Assembly: GCF_021228125.1 (NCBI RefSeq)
Contig: NZ_JAJQQS010000011.1
Coordinates: forward strand, 186,001-250,000
Direction: 5' to 3'
Length of the DNA: 64,000 nt
Source: Streptomyces albireticuli
Lineage (GTDB): Bacteria; Actinomycetota; Actinomycetes; Streptomycetales; Streptomycetaceae
Shown here piece by piece: positions 8,651 to 19,529 of the stretch (its first letter is position 1; each line of letters starts with the position of its first letter). Both the position numbers and the translations under genes were made by a program. The notes under the pieces are model-generated. The model searched no databases. It saw only the letters and a program-made list of their open reading frames with translations, and had not been told where the DNA came from.

Positions 8651-10016
8651 CGTCAGCCCCCTCCTTTCCGTCTCGGGGACCGTCACTGACAGTATCGACG
8701 CCACCACTGACAATGAGCTCGCGGTCGTGGCGCGACCGCCGCCGCGGTACCGGCGGCAGGGTCTGGCCGGGCAGCGGCGGCACGGGATAGCCGCCCGCCA
8801 TGGGATCGAACTCCCGCTCCGCGGCGGGACCTTCCGGCTCCTCGCCCTCGCCCCGGCCGCGGAAGACGTCGGCCACGAACGACAGCAGCAGGACCGCCAC
8901 GACGGCCCCGCCGACGTACAGCACGATCTGCTGGAAGTCGTAGTTCTCGTTCCGCAGCGCCCGCACGGCCGCGACGAGCATCAGCCACACCATGGAGACG
9001 GGGATGAGGACCTTCCACCCCAGCTTCATGAACTGGTCGTAGCGCAGCCGCGGCAGCGTGCCGCGCAGCCAGATGAAGAAGAACAGCAGCAGCTGGAGCT
9101 TGATCACGAACCAGAGGAGCGGCCACCAGCCGTGGTTGGCGCCCTCCCAGAAGGCCGAGACCGGGTACGGGGCCCGCCAGCCGCCGAGGAACAGCGTCAC
9201 CGCCACGGCCGAGACCGTGATCATGTTGACGTACTCGGCCAGCATGAACATCGCGAACTTGATGGAGGAGTACTCGGTGTTGAAGCCGCCCACCAGGTCG
9301 CCCTCGGACTCCGGGAGGTCGAACGGCGCCCGGTTGGTCTCGCCCACCATCGCCACGATGTAGATGAGGAAGGAGACCGGCAGCAGCAACACGTACCAGC
9401 GGTCGTGCTGCGCCTCCACGATCGCCGAGGTCGACATCGAACCGGAGTAGAGGAAGACGGCCGCGAAGGAGACGCCCATCGCGATCTCGTACGAGATCAT
9501 CTGGGCGCACGAGCGCAGGCCGCCGAGGAGCGGGTACGTCGACCCGGAGGACCAGCCCGCCAGCACGATGCCGTAGATGCCGACCGACGCGGTGGCCAGG
9601 ATGTACAGCACGCCGATCGGCAGGTCCGTCAGCTGCATCGTCGTGCGGTGCCCGAAGACCGAGATCTCGTTGCCCGCCGGGCCGAAGGGGATCACGGCGA
9701 TCGCCATGAACGCCGGGATGGCCGCGACGACGGGGGCGAGGAGGTAGACCGCCTTGTCCGCCCGCTTGACGATCAGGTCTTCCTTCAGCATCAGCTTGAT
9801 GCCGTCGGCGAGGGACTGGAGCATCCCCCAGGGGCCGTGCCGGTTGGGGCCGATGCGCAGCTGCATCCACGCGACGACCTTGCGCTCCCAGACGATCGAG
9901 AAGAGCACGGTCACCATGACGAACGCGAAGCAGAAGACGGCCTTGACGACGACCAGCCACCACGGGTCACGGCCGAACATCGACAGGTCCTCGGCGGCCA
10001 GTTGGTAAGCGTTCAC
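8643..10016 (-). CDS. nuoH: NADH-quinone oxidoreductase subunit H
   Basis: A 457-residue membrane subunit that forms the base of the quinone-reduction chamber. It has eight or more helices. The conserved cytoplasmic loops are visible: RKVVAWMQLRIGPNRHGPWG near residue 45, and GETNRAPFDLPESEGDLVGGFNTEY near residue 230, whose acidic residues line the quinone site. The last ~60 residues form a Pro/Gly/Arg-rich cytoplasmic tail. The GTG at 10016 shares one base with the TAG of nuoG. Confidence 0.96.
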   Translation of the reverse strand: MNAYQLAAEDLSMFGRDPWWLVVVKAVFCFAFVMVTVLFSIVWERKVVAWMQLRIGPNRHGPWGMLQSLADGIKLMLKEDLIVKRADKAVYLLAPVVAAIPAFMAIAVIPFGPAGNEISVFGHRTTMQLTDLPIGVLYILATASVGIYGIVLAGWSSGSTYPLLGGLRSCAQMISYEIAMGVSFAAVFLYSGSMSTSAIVEAQHDRWYVLLLPVSFLIYIVAMVGETNRAPFDLPESEGDLVGGFNTEYSSIKFAMFMLAEYVNMITVSAVAVTLFLGGWRAPYPVSAFWEGANHGWWPLLWFVIKLQLLLFFFIWLRGTLPRLRYDQFMKLGWKVLIPVSMVWLMLVAAVRALRNENYDFQQIVLYVGGAVVAVLLLSFVADVFRGRGEGEEPEGPAAEREFDPMAGGYPVPPLPGQTLPPVPRRRSRHDRELIVSGGVDTVSDGPRDGKEGADGA

Positions 10017-12516
10017 TACCGCGCCTCCGGTGTCTCGGTTCCGGTGTCCTCGCCGGTGGCCCGGCCGATCCGTACGAGCTCACCCGGGCGGGCCCCCGTG
10101 TCACCGGCGACACCGCCGCCCACGGAGTTCAGCGGGAGCCACACCACCCGGTCCGGCATGGCGGTGATCCGCAGCGGCAGCCGGACCGTGCCCGCCGGAC
10201 CGGTCACCACGAGCGGTTCGCCGTCGCGCACCCCGGCCTCGGCGGCCGTGGCGGCGGACAGCCGGGCGGGCGCCGCGTGCCGGGTCCCGGCCAGGGCGTC
10301 GTCGCCCTCCTGGAGCCGGCCCCGGTCGAGGAGCAGCCGGTGGCCCGCCAGCACGGCCTCGCCGGCACCCGGCCGCGGAGCCGGGCGGGCCGGCTCCGCG
10401 GGGGCGGCCGCGTGGGCGCCGCGCCACGGCCCGAGCCGGGCCAGCTCCGCCCGTACGGCGCCGGTGTCCGGCAGCGCCAGCGCCACGTCCATGGCGTCGG
10501 CCAGCATGTTCAGCACCCGGGCGTCCGACGGCAGGGAGGCCCGGGTCAGGTGCTCGGGCCGGACCGCCGCCTCGAAGGGCCGCGCCCGGCCCTCCCAGTT
10601 CAGGAACGTGCCCGCCTTCTCGACCACGGCCGCGACCGGCAGCACCACGTCCGCCCGGTCCGTCACCTCGCCGGGCCGCTGCTCCAGGCTGACGAGGAAG
10701 CCGATGGCGTCCAGCGCGCCGCGGGCGCGCGACGGGTCAGGCAGGTCGGCGACCTCCACACCGCCCACCAGCAGCGCGCCCAGCTCGCCGCTGGCCGCGG
10801 CCTCGACGATCTGCCCGGTGTCCCGGCCGGTGCCGCGCGGGAGTTCGGCGACGCCCCAGGCGGCCGCCGTCTCCTCCCGCGCGCGCGGGTCGGTCGCGGG
10901 CCGCCCGCCGGGCAGCAGCCCGGGCAGCGCGCCCGCTTCCAGGGCGCCCCGCTCCCCCGCCCGGCGCGGGATCCACACCAGGGCGGCGCCGGTCGTGGCG
11001 GCGGCGGCGAGCGCGGCGGTCAGCGCGCCCGGCACACCGGCGAGGCGCTCGCCGACGACGATCACCGCGCCCTCGCCGCGCAGCGCCTCGGCCGCCGCGC
11101 GGGCGGCCGGATCCGTGGCGGCGCCGTCGGCCAGCGCCCGCAGCCAGGGCGTCTCGGTGCCCGGCGCGGCGGGCAGCAGCGTGCCGCCCGCCTTCGTGAG
11201 GCCGCGCGTGGCGTGGGTGGCCAGCGCGAAGACCCGCTGGCCGTGCTTGCGGTGCGCCTTACGGAGCCGCAGGAAGACGCCCGGCGCCTCCTCCTCCGCC
11301 TCGAAGCCGGCGAGCAGCACCGCGGGCGCCTTCTCCAGCGCCGTGTACGTCACGCCCGTACCGTCCAGGTCCCGGCCGCGCCCGGCGACGTGGGCCGCCA
11401 GGAAGTCGGCCTCCTCGCCGCTGTGCACCCGGGCCCGGAAGTCCACGTCATGGGTGGCCAGGGCCAGCCGCGCGAACTTGGCGTAGGCGTAGGCGTCCTC
11501 GACGGTGAGCCGGCCGCCCGTCAGCACCCCGGCCCTGCCCCGCGCCGCGGCCAGCCCCTCGGCCGCGGCCGCCAGCGCCTCGGGCCAGCTCGCGGGCTCC
11601 AGGACGCCCTCCGCGCTCCGGACGAGCGGGGTGGTGAGCCGGTCCGGCCGCTGGGCGTAGCGGAACGCGAAGCGCCCCTTGTCGCACACCCACTCCTCGT
11701 TGACCTCGGGGTCGTCGGCGGCGAGGCGGCGCAGCACCTTGCCGCGCCGGTGGTCCGTGCGCGTGGCGCAGCCGCCCGCGCAGTGCTCGCAGACCGACGG
11801 CGAGGAGACGAGGTCGAAGGGGCGGGAGCGGAACCGGTACGCCGCCGAGGTGAGCGCCCCGACCGGGCAGATCTGGATGGTGTTGCCCGAGAAGTACGAC
11901 TCGAAGGGCACGTCCTGGCCGGTGCCGACCTGCTGGAGGGCGCCGCGCTCCAGGAGCTCGATCATCGGGTCGCCCGCGATCTGCTGGGAGAAGCGGGTGC
12001 AGCGCGCGCACAGCACGCACCGCTCGCGGTCCAGCAGCACCTGGGTGGAGATCGGCACCGGCTTCTCGAAGGTGCGCTTGCGGCCCTCGAAACGGGTGTC
12101 GGCCTGCCCGGCGGACATCGCCTGGTTCTGGAGCGGGCACTCGCCGCCCTTGTCGCAGACGGGGCAGTCGAGCGGGTGGTTGATGAGCAGCAGCTCCATC
12201 ACACCGCGCTGGGCCTTCTCGGCGACGGGCGAGGTGAGCTGGGTACGGACCACCATGCCGTCGGTGCAGGTGATGGTGCAGGAGGCCATCGGCTTGCGCT
12301 GGCCCTCGACCTCGACGATGCACTGGCGGCAGGCGCCGGCCGGGTCGAGCAGCGGGTGGTCGCAGAACCGCGGGATCTCGATGCCGAGGAGCTCGGCGGC
12401 GCGGATGACCAGCGTCCCCTTGGGGACGGAGAGCGCGATGCCGTCGATGGTGACGGAGACGAGGTCCTCCGGCGGAACCACCTCGCCCCCTCCGGAGGGG
12501 GCAGACGTGGTGACTG

Positions 12517-12520
<4 letters not shown>
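10016..12520 (-). CDS. nuoG: NADH-quinone oxidoreductase subunit G (Fe-S, molybdopterin-fold)
   Basis: An 834-residue peripheral-arm subunit carrying several Fe-S clusters. The N-terminal ferredoxin domain shows CDHPLLDPAGACRQC. A His/Cys [4Fe-4S] segment follows (NHPLDCPVCDKGGECPLQ), then CVLCARCTRFSQ and a molybdopterin-oxidoreductase-like cluster motif CEHCAGGCATRTDHR. The rest is an Ala/Gly/Glu-rich formate-dehydrogenase-like fold without a visible cofactor site. The ATG at 12520 overlaps the nuoF stop (ATGA). The C-terminal half is much more biased in composition than the N-terminal half. Confidence 0.95.
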
Positions 12521-13901
<1,381 letters not shown>

Positions 13902-13905
<4 letters not shown>

Positions 13906-14747
13906 CCCTCCCCCTCCTCGCCGACCGGTCCCGCGGGGTGGTCCGGGTCCGAGGCCGATGTCTTCCGGGGCGCGTCGTGCGAGCTGAGGTGCTCTCCGGG
14001 GCCGGCGCCGGCGTCCGGGCTCCCGCCCGGCGGGGCGCCGCGCGGCGGGCCCACCCGGGCCGGGCCGGTGTCGCCCTTGGCCAGCCGCAGCCCCGCCAGG
14101 GACGCGGGTCCGGCCCCGCCGCTCGCCTCGACGGCGCCGGGCCGCTCGTCGGGGAAGCCCGCCAGGATGCGGGCCGTCTCCCGGTACGTGCACAGGGGCG
14201 CCCCGCGCGTGGGCGAGGCCGGGCGTCCGGCGCGCAGGTCGTCGACGAGGGCGGTGGCGCTCTCGACGGTCTGGTTGTCGAAGAACTCCCAGTTGACCAT
14301 CACGACGGGCGCGAAGTCGCAGGCGGCGTTGCACTCGACGTGCTCAAGGGTGATCTTGCCGTCGGGGGTGGTGCCGCCGTTGCCGACACCGAGGTGGCGC
14401 TTGAGGCCGTCGAAGATGGCGTCGCCGCCCATGACCGCGCACAGGGTGTTGGTGCAGACGCCGACCTGGTACTCGCCGCCCGGCTCGCGCCGGTACATGG
14501 TGTAGAAGGTGGCGACCGCCGTGACCTCCGCGACGGTCAGGTCCAGGACCCCGGCGCAGTAGCGGATGCCGGTCCGGGTGACGTGGCCCTCCTCCGCCTG
14601 GACGAGGTGGAGGAGCGGCAGCAGCGCGCTGCGGCTGTCGGGATAGCGGCCGATCACCTCCTTCGCGTCCCCGTCGAGCCGGGCCCGTACGTCGGCCGGG
14701 TAGTCGGGCGCGGGCATCTGAGGAATGCCCAGACTGACGTCACTCAC
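13902..14747 (-). CDS. nuoE: NADH-quinone oxidoreductase subunit E ([2Fe-2S])
   Basis: A 281-residue thioredoxin-fold subunit with the N1a [2Fe-2S] cluster. Ligands are visible as CTNTLC (CxxxxC) and CNAAC (CxxxC), separated by the usual ~40 residues. The first ~175 residues match the family (E. coli NuoE is about 166 residues). The remaining ~100 residues are Pro/Gly/Ala-rich with no obvious fold. The GTG at 14747 (VSDVSLGIPQ) begins after an 88-bp gap that separates it from nuoD; this is the only sizeable gap inside the operon. Confidence 0.95.
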
Positions 14748-14835
14748 CGTGCCCCCTCGTTCGCTTCTCCGCCCGCGCGGCGCGGAGGTGCGGCAATCGT
14801 GGTCGGCCGCGGCCCGGTGGCCGCGCGTGCGTCGC

Positions 14836-16158
14836 TCACCGGTCGACGCCTCCCATCACGGGATCGATGGACGCCACGGCCACGATGACGTCGGCCACCT
14901 GGCCGCCCTCGCACATCGCCGCCATGGCCTGGAGGTTGGTGAAGGACGGGTCGCGGAAGTGGACCCGGTACGGGCGGGTGCCGCCGTCGCTGACCACGTG
15001 CACGCCCAGCTCGCCCTTGGGTGACTCCACCGCCGCGTACGCCTGGCCGGGCGGCACCCGGAAGCCCTCCGTCACCAGCTTGAAGTGGTGGATCAGGGCC
15101 TCCATGGAGGTGCCCATGATCTTCTTGATGTGGTCGAGGGAGTTGCCGAGCCCGTCCGGCCCCAGGGCCAGTTGCGCGGGCCAGGCGATCTTCTTGTCAG
15201 CCACCATGACCGGGCCCGGCGCCAGCCGGTCGAGGCACTGCTCGACGATCCGCAGGGACTGCCGCATCTCCTCCAGGCGGATGAGAAACCGCCCGTAGGC
15301 GTCGCAGGTGTCGGCGGTCGGGACGTCGAACTCGTAGGTGTCGTAGCCGCAGTAGGGCTGCGCCTTGCGCAGGTCGTGCGGGAGGCCGGCGGCGCGCAGG
15401 ATCGGGCCTGTCGCGCCGAGCGAGAGGCAGCCGGCGAGGTCGAGGTAGCCGACGTCCTGCATCCGGCCCTTGAAGATCGGGTTGCCGGTGGCGAGTTTGT
15501 CGTACTCGGGGAGGTTCCGGCGCATCTTCTTGACGCACTCGCGCACCGCGTCCACCGCGCCCGGCGGCAGGTCCTGGGCGAGCCCGCCGGGCCGGACGTA
15601 CGCGTGGTTCATCCGCAGGCCGGTGATCAGCTCGTAGAGGTCCAGGATCATCTCGCGGTCCCGGAAGCCGTAGATCATGATCGTGGTGGCGCCGAGCTCC
15701 ATCCCGCCGGTGGCGATGCAGACCAGGTGGGAGGAGAGACGGTTCAGCTCCATCAGCATCACGCGGACGACCGTGGCGCGGTCGGGGATCTGCTCCTCGA
15801 TGCCGAGCAGTTTCTCCACGCCCAGGCAGTACGCCGTCTCGTTGTAGAACGAGGTGAGGTAGTCCATGCGCGTGACGAAGGTGGTGCCCTGCGTCCAGTT
15901 GCGGTATTCGAGGTTCTTCTCGATGCCGGTGTGGAGATAGCCGATGCCGCAGCGGGCCTCGGTGACGGTCTCGCCGTCGATCTCCAGGATGAGCCGGAGC
16001 ACACCGTGCGTGGAGGGGTGCTGCGGGCCCATGTTGACGACGATCCGCTCGTCGTCGGCCCGGCGGGCCGCCGACGCGATCTCGTCCCAGTCCCCGCCGG
16101 TGACGGTGTAGACGGTGCCCTCGGTGGTGTCGCGGGGGCTCGCGTGGGATGTGCTCAT
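14836..16158 (-). CDS. nuoD: NADH-quinone oxidoreductase subunit D
   Basis: A 440-residue hydrogenase-like (49-kDa) subunit that forms much of the quinone-binding cavity with NuoB. The conserved quinone-site loop NMGPQHPSTHGVLRL, with its His residues, lies at about 40-54. The conserved family blocks YLTSFYNETAYCLGVEKLLG and RVPPGQAYAAVESPKGELG are intact. The ATG at 16158 overlaps the nuoC stop by one base. About 35 extra N-terminal residues precede the core. Confidence 0.96.
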   Translation of the reverse strand: MSTSHASPRDTTEGTVYTVTGGDWDEIASAARRADDERIVVNMGPQHPSTHGVLRLILEIDGETVTEARCGIGYLHTGIEKNLEYRNWTQGTTFVTRMDYLTSFYNETAYCLGVEKLLGIEEQIPDRATVVRVMLMELNRLSSHLVCIATGGMELGATTIMIYGFRDREMILDLYELITGLRMNHAYVRPGGLAQDLPPGAVDAVRECVKKMRRNLPEYDKLATGNPIFKGRMQDVGYLDLAGCLSLGATGPILRAAGLPHDLRKAQPYCGYDTYEFDVPTADTCDAYGRFLIRLEEMRQSLRIVEQCLDRLAPGPVMVADKKIAWPAQLALGPDGLGNSLDHIKKIMGTSMEALIHHFKLVTEGFRVPPGQAYAAVESPKGELGVHVVSDGGTRPYRVHFRDPSFTNLQAMAAMCEGGQVADVIVAVASIDPVMGGVDR

Positions 16159-16934
16159 CAGGTGTACGACCTCCGCTGGTCCGGAGCCGGGATCCGGGCG
16201 CCCTTGTATTCGACGGGGATGCCGCCGAGGGGGTAGTCCTTGCGCTGCGGGAAGCCCTGCCAGTCGTCGGGCATCATGATCCGCGTCAGTGCCGGGTGGC
16301 CGTCGAAGACGATGCCGAAGAAGTCGTACGTCTCGCGCTCGTGCCAGTCGTTGGTCGGGTAGACGTCGACGACCGAGGGCAGGTGCGGGTCGGCGTCGGG
16401 GACCCCGACCTCCAGCCTGATCAGCCTGTTGTGGGTGAGCGAACGCAGATGGTAGACGGCGTGCAGCTCGCGTCCCTTGTCCTCGGGGAAGTGCACCCCG
16501 CTCACGCCCGTGCACAGCTCGAAGCGGAGCGCCGGGTCGTCGCGGAGGGTGCGGGCGACGCGCGGCAGGTGCTCGCGGGCGATGTGGAAGGTGAGTTCGC
16601 CGCGGTCGACGACGGTCTTCTCGACGGCGTTCGCCGGGACGAGGCCCTGTTCCTCCAGGGCGCCCTCCAGTTCGTCCGCCACCTCGTCGAACCAGCCGCC
16701 GTACGGGCGGGGGGTGTCGCCGGGCAGCCGTACGGTCCGGACGAGGCCGCCGTAGCCGGAGGTGTCGCCGCCGTTGCGGGCGCCGAACATGCCGCGCTGG
16801 ACGCGGATGGCCTCGCCATGGTCGCCGCGCTGGCCGGGGAGGTTCTGGGCGTTGACGTCCTTGTCGGGGTTCACGCCGTTCCGGCCCGGGGAGTTCTCCG
16901 GGGTGCCTTTCGGGGTGCTCTTGGGGTCGCTCAC
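16158..16934 (-). CDS. nuoC: NADH-quinone oxidoreductase subunit C (30 kDa)
   Basis: A 258-residue peripheral-arm subunit that packs against NuoD. The core is marked by YHLRSLTHNRLIRLEVGVPD and the family signature ERETYDFFGIVFDGHPALTRIMMPDDW. The first ~75 residues form a polar Gly/Asn/Arg-rich extension that is longer than in enterobacteria. The GTG at 16934 (VSDPKSTPKG) overlaps the nuoB stop as GTGA. Assignment is secure. Confidence 0.95.
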   Translation of the reverse strand: MSDPKSTPKGTPENSPGRNGVNPDKDVNAQNLPGQRGDHGEAIRVQRGMFGARNGGDTSGYGGLVRTVRLPGDTPRPYGGWFDEVADELEGALEEQGLVPANAVEKTVVDRGELTFHIAREHLPRVARTLRDDPALRFELCTGVSGVHFPEDKGRELHAVYHLRSLTHNRLIRLEVGVPDADPHLPSVVDVYPTNDWHERETYDFFGIVFDGHPALTRIMMPDDWQGFPQRKDYPLGGIPVEYKGARIPAPDQRRSYT

Positions 16935-17485
16935 CGCAGCAGGCCCTTCATCTCGATCAGGGGCCGCGCCGCCAGGGCCGCCGCCTCGGCCTCGCGGGCC
17001 GCCTCCTCGCGGTTCACGCCGAGCTTCTCGCCCTGGATCTTGCTGTGCAGCTTCAGGATCGCGTCCATCAGCATCTCGGGGCGCGGCGGGCAGCCGGGCA
17101 GATAGATGTCGACCGGCACGATGTGGTCGACGCCCTGGACGATCGCGTAGTTGTTGAACATGCCTCCGCTGGAGGCGCAGACGCCCATGGAGATGACCCA
17201 TTTGGGGTTGGGCATCTGGTCGTAGACCTGCCGCAGCACGGGCGCCATCTTCTGGCTGACCCGGCCCGCCACGATCATCAGATCGGCCTGGCGCGGGGAG
17301 CCGCGGAAGACCTCCATCCCGAAGCGGGCCAGGTCGTAGCGGCCCGCGCCCGTCGTCATCATCTCGATGGCGCAGCAGGCCAGTCCGAAGGTGGCCGGGA
17401 AGACGGAGGACTTGCGCACCCAGCCGGCGGCCTGCTCGACGGTGGTCAGCGCGAAGCCGCTCGGCAGCTTCTCTTCGAGTCCCAT
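16931..17485 (-). CDS. nuoB: NADH-quinone oxidoreductase subunit B (cluster N2)
   Basis: A 184-residue subunit holding the terminal [4Fe-4S] cluster N2, which reduces the quinone. The ligands are seen as the tandem Cys in GLACCAIEMM (about residues 35-42), GVCASSGGMFNNY and YLPGCPPRPE. The ATG at 17485 (MGLEEKLPSGF) follows nuoA by 13 bp. Length and motifs match the family fully. Confidence 0.97.
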   Translation of the reverse strand: MGLEEKLPSGFALTTVEQAAGWVRKSSVFPATFGLACCAIEMMTTGAGRYDLARFGMEVFRGSPRQADLMIVAGRVSQKMAPVLRQVYDQMPNPKWVISMGVCASSGGMFNNYAIVQGVDHIVPVDIYLPGCPPRPEMLMDAILKLHSKIQGEKLGVNREEAAREAEAAALAARPLIEMKGLLR

Positions 17486-17498
17486 TGCGTGGTGCCCC

Positions 17499-17858
17499 CT
17501 AGTCCCATTCCAGGCCGCCGCGGCGCCAGACGTAGGCGTAGGCGACGAAGACGGTGAGCACGAAGAGCAGCATCTCCACGAGCCCGAAGAGCCCCAGGGC
17601 GTCGAAGGTGACGGCCCAGGGGTAGAGGAAGACGATCTCGATGTCGAAGACGATGAAGAGCATCGCCGTCAGGTAGTACTTGATCGGGAAGCGCCCGCCG
17701 CCGGCGGGCTGCGGGGTGGGCTCGATGCCGCACTCGTAGGCCTCGAGCTTGGCGCGGTTGTACCTCTTGGGCCCGATGAGCGAGGCCATGACCACGGAGA
17801 AGATCGCGAAGCCTGCCCCGAGGGCTCCCAGTACGAGGATGGGCGCGTAGGCGTTCAC
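17499..17858 (-). CDS. nuoA: NADH-quinone oxidoreductase subunit A
   Basis: A 119-residue, three-helix membrane subunit and first gene of the operon. The loop YECGIEPTPQPAGGGRFPIKYY between helices 1 and 2 carries the conserved Cys near the quinone site, followed by FIVFDIEIVFLYPW. The GTG at 17858 (VNAYAPIL) is preceded by an AGGAG about 5 nt upstream; the longer open frame to 17918 has no such site. The upstream region holds a Rex-like operator. Confidence 0.96.
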   Translation of the reverse strand: MNAYAPILVLGALGAGFAIFSVVMASLIGPKRYNRAKLEAYECGIEPTPQPAGGGRFPIKYYLTAMLFIVFDIEIVFLYPWAVTFDALGLFGLVEMLLFVLTVFVAYAYVWRRGGLEWD

Positions 17859-17962
17859 CGCTCCTCGCTCCTTCCAGTCGACGCTGACTGCCGGCTTACC
17901 GGACCCCGGCGGGCGCACCGCCCTCTGGGAGCTCGCGGGCGATCGTCGCGAAGATCACCCAT

Positions 17963-17980
17963 ATGTGAGGCAGTTCACAA
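17963..17980 (-). promoter_or_regulatory. Rex-like operator upstream of nuoA
   Basis: On the minus strand the sequence is TTGTGAACTGCCTCACAT. The first half-site matches the Rex operator consensus TTGTGAA perfectly; the second (TCACAT) is a near match to TTCACAA. It lies 105 bp upstream of the nuoA GTG. Rex is an NADH/NAD-sensing repressor that, as I recall, controls respiratory genes including nuo in Streptomyces. Confidence 0.65.
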
Positions 17981-18529
17981 GCCCGGGTCGCACGCATCCT
18001 ATGCCCGTCGGCCTGTGATCTGCGACACGGGGTGCGCCACCGTGTTTGTGATCTCCACCACCTGACGAACGATCATCAAGTCGGATGAGCGGCGATCTTC
18101 GTACGCGAAGCGCCCGAGTGATCACCAGAGGTGACATCCCGGGGCTCTGGCGCAGGTGGGAGGCGTGTGGCCTTATCAAGCGATGCCGCCTGCACACAAA
18201 TTCGCCTTACGGACCGTCAAGTGATAAAGGATGGCCGTCGAGTGAGTCCGCGACAGCCGCCGGCCGCCCCCGGCCACCGGCTCGCGATCCGGTTCACGAG
18301 CGCACCCACGAGGCGGGCGGGGCGTGAGCTGCGCCACGCGACAAGAGGTTCGGAGTGCGGATTCCGTGGGTAGCCTCGACATGTGAGCCGCAAGAGTGAT
18401 AGAGCGGCCAGTGATCCCTTTCGGCGGCCAAACGCCATGCTGAGGCGCCTGTTGACGATCGGCGGCCCGGCCGGGGCCGTGACGTCCCCGTGATCAAATG
18501 CCCGAATTCTCGGCACGCACATGCCAATT
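17981..18529. other. Intergenic region upstream of nuoA and the NlpC/P60 gene
   Basis: About 550 bp with no convincing gene, between divergent nuoA and the NlpC/P60 gene. It is less GC-rich than its surroundings and contains a small 5-bp-stem hairpin (CTTCGTACGCGAAG) near 18096. I looked for a ydaO/c-di-AMP riboswitch, known upstream of some Streptomyces wall hydrolase genes, and could not recognise one. Promoters for both flanking genes should lie here. Confidence 0.5.
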
Positions 18530-18543
18530 GTGGCGCACGTCAC
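18530..18543 (+). promoter_or_regulatory. Candidate Crp-binding site before the NlpC/P60 gene
   Basis: GTGGCGCACGTCAC matches the Streptomyces Crp pattern GTG(N6)GNCAC, as I recall it. It ends 43 nt before the ATG. The match is short and could be by chance. Confidence 0.35.
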
Positions 18544-18586
18544 TTTTGTTGAACTCAACCTGCGCGGACTGGTAGTCCGTTGTTGC

Positions 18587-19438
18587 ATGTCCCCCAATGC
18601 GCAGATAACCAGCCACCGGAAGCCCCGTCGTACGGCCACCCAGTCGTGGGTCGTCCGCACTGGTGTCGCCGGTGGCGTCCTCAGCACGCTGGCCGTCGCG
18701 GGTGCCGGTTCGGCCACCGCCGCCGAGAAGCCCACCGAGTCGACCATGGAGATGCCGGCGGTCAACGCGACCCTGGCCACCTCCATCGCGCAGAGCGCGG
18801 TGGCCACCCAGCAGACCGCCTTCGACTACACGGTCCGCGCGGAGCAGGACAAGGCGGCCGACACGGCCCGCGACGCCGCCAAGAAGGCGAAGCAGGAGGC
18901 GGACCGCAAGGCCGAGGCCGAGAAGAAGGCCGCCGAGGCCCAGGAGAAGCGCGACGCCGAGCAGGCCCGCGCCTCCCGCGCCACCGAGCGCAAGACCCTC
19001 AGCGCCAAGTCCGCCTCGAGCACCTCCGAGGACGCCGCCGAGGCCGCCTCCACCTCGACCGGCTCGAAGACGCAGACCGGCACCGGCAGCGCCGCGACCC
19101 TGGTCTCCTTCCTCCAGGCGCAGGTCGGCAAGGCGTATGTGATGGGCTCCACCGGCCCGTCCTCGTACGACTGCTCCGGCCTGGTCATGGCCGCGTACAG
19201 CCAGATCGGCATCGACCTCCCGCGCGTCTCGCAGGACCAGTCGACCTTCGGCACCCAGGTGGGGCTGGGCAACCTCCAGGTCGGCGACATCCTCTACTGG
19301 GGCTCCGCGGGCAGCGCGTACCACGTCGGCGTCTACATCGGCGGCGGCAAGTTCATCGGCGCGCAGAACCCCAGCACCGGTGTGGTCGAGCGCGACCTCA
19401 GCTACTCCCCGCCCACGGGTGCCGTCCGCGTCATGTGA
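18587..19438 (+). CDS. Secreted NlpC/P60 peptidoglycan endopeptidase
   Basis: A 283-residue exported cell-wall hydrolase. The start at 18587 (MSPNAQITSHRKPRR) gives a long twin-basic-rich signal region with a hydrophobic stretch ending AGAGSATAA near residue 46. Residues ~50-170 form an Ala/Lys/Glu-rich coiled coil and a Ser/Thr linker, as in RipA-like hydrolases. The NlpC/P60 domain occupies ~168-283, with nucleophile Cys196 in SSYDCSGLVMAAY and His246 in AYHVGVYIGGG. The third position, usually His, appears to be Gln260 in FIGAQNP. The expected reaction is cleavage of D-Glu-diaminopimelate bonds in the stem peptide. Confidence 0.9.
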   Translation: MSPNAQITSHRKPRRTATQSWVVRTGVAGGVLSTLAVAGAGSATAAEKPTESTMEMPAVNATLATSIAQSAVATQQTAFDYTVRAEQDKAADTARDAAKKAKQEADRKAEAEKKAAEAQEKRDAEQARASRATERKTLSAKSASSTSEDAAEAASTSTGSKTQTGTGSAATLVSFLQAQVGKAYVMGSTGPSSYDCSGLVMAAYSQIGIDLPRVSQDQSTFGTQVGLGNLQVGDILYWGSAGSAYHVGVYIGGGKFIGAQNPSTGVVERDLSYSPPTGAVRVM

Positions 19439-19457
19439 CCCGCCCGTACCGGCAATA

Positions 19458-19499
19458 CCGGAGGCCGCCGCTCCCACCGCTCGGGACGGCGGCCTCCGG
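19458..19499. terminator. Terminator hairpin after the NlpC/P60 gene
   Basis: A perfect 13-bp GC-rich stem (19458-19470 with 19487-19499) and 16-nt loop, between the NlpC/P60 gene and a convergent gene. Confidence 0.7.
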
Positions 19500-19529
19500 C
19501 GTGTCCGGGGTCGCCGTGCCGGCGGGCCG

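Noticed and set aside
8651..8713. Longer nuoI start at 8713
   Set aside because: It lies inside nuoH and lacks a ribosome site, whereas a very strong one precedes the GTG at 8650.
17981..18529. ydaO / c-di-AMP riboswitch upstream of the NlpC/P60 gene
   Set aside because: Such riboswitches precede some Streptomyces wall hydrolases, but I could not find the conserved blocks here.
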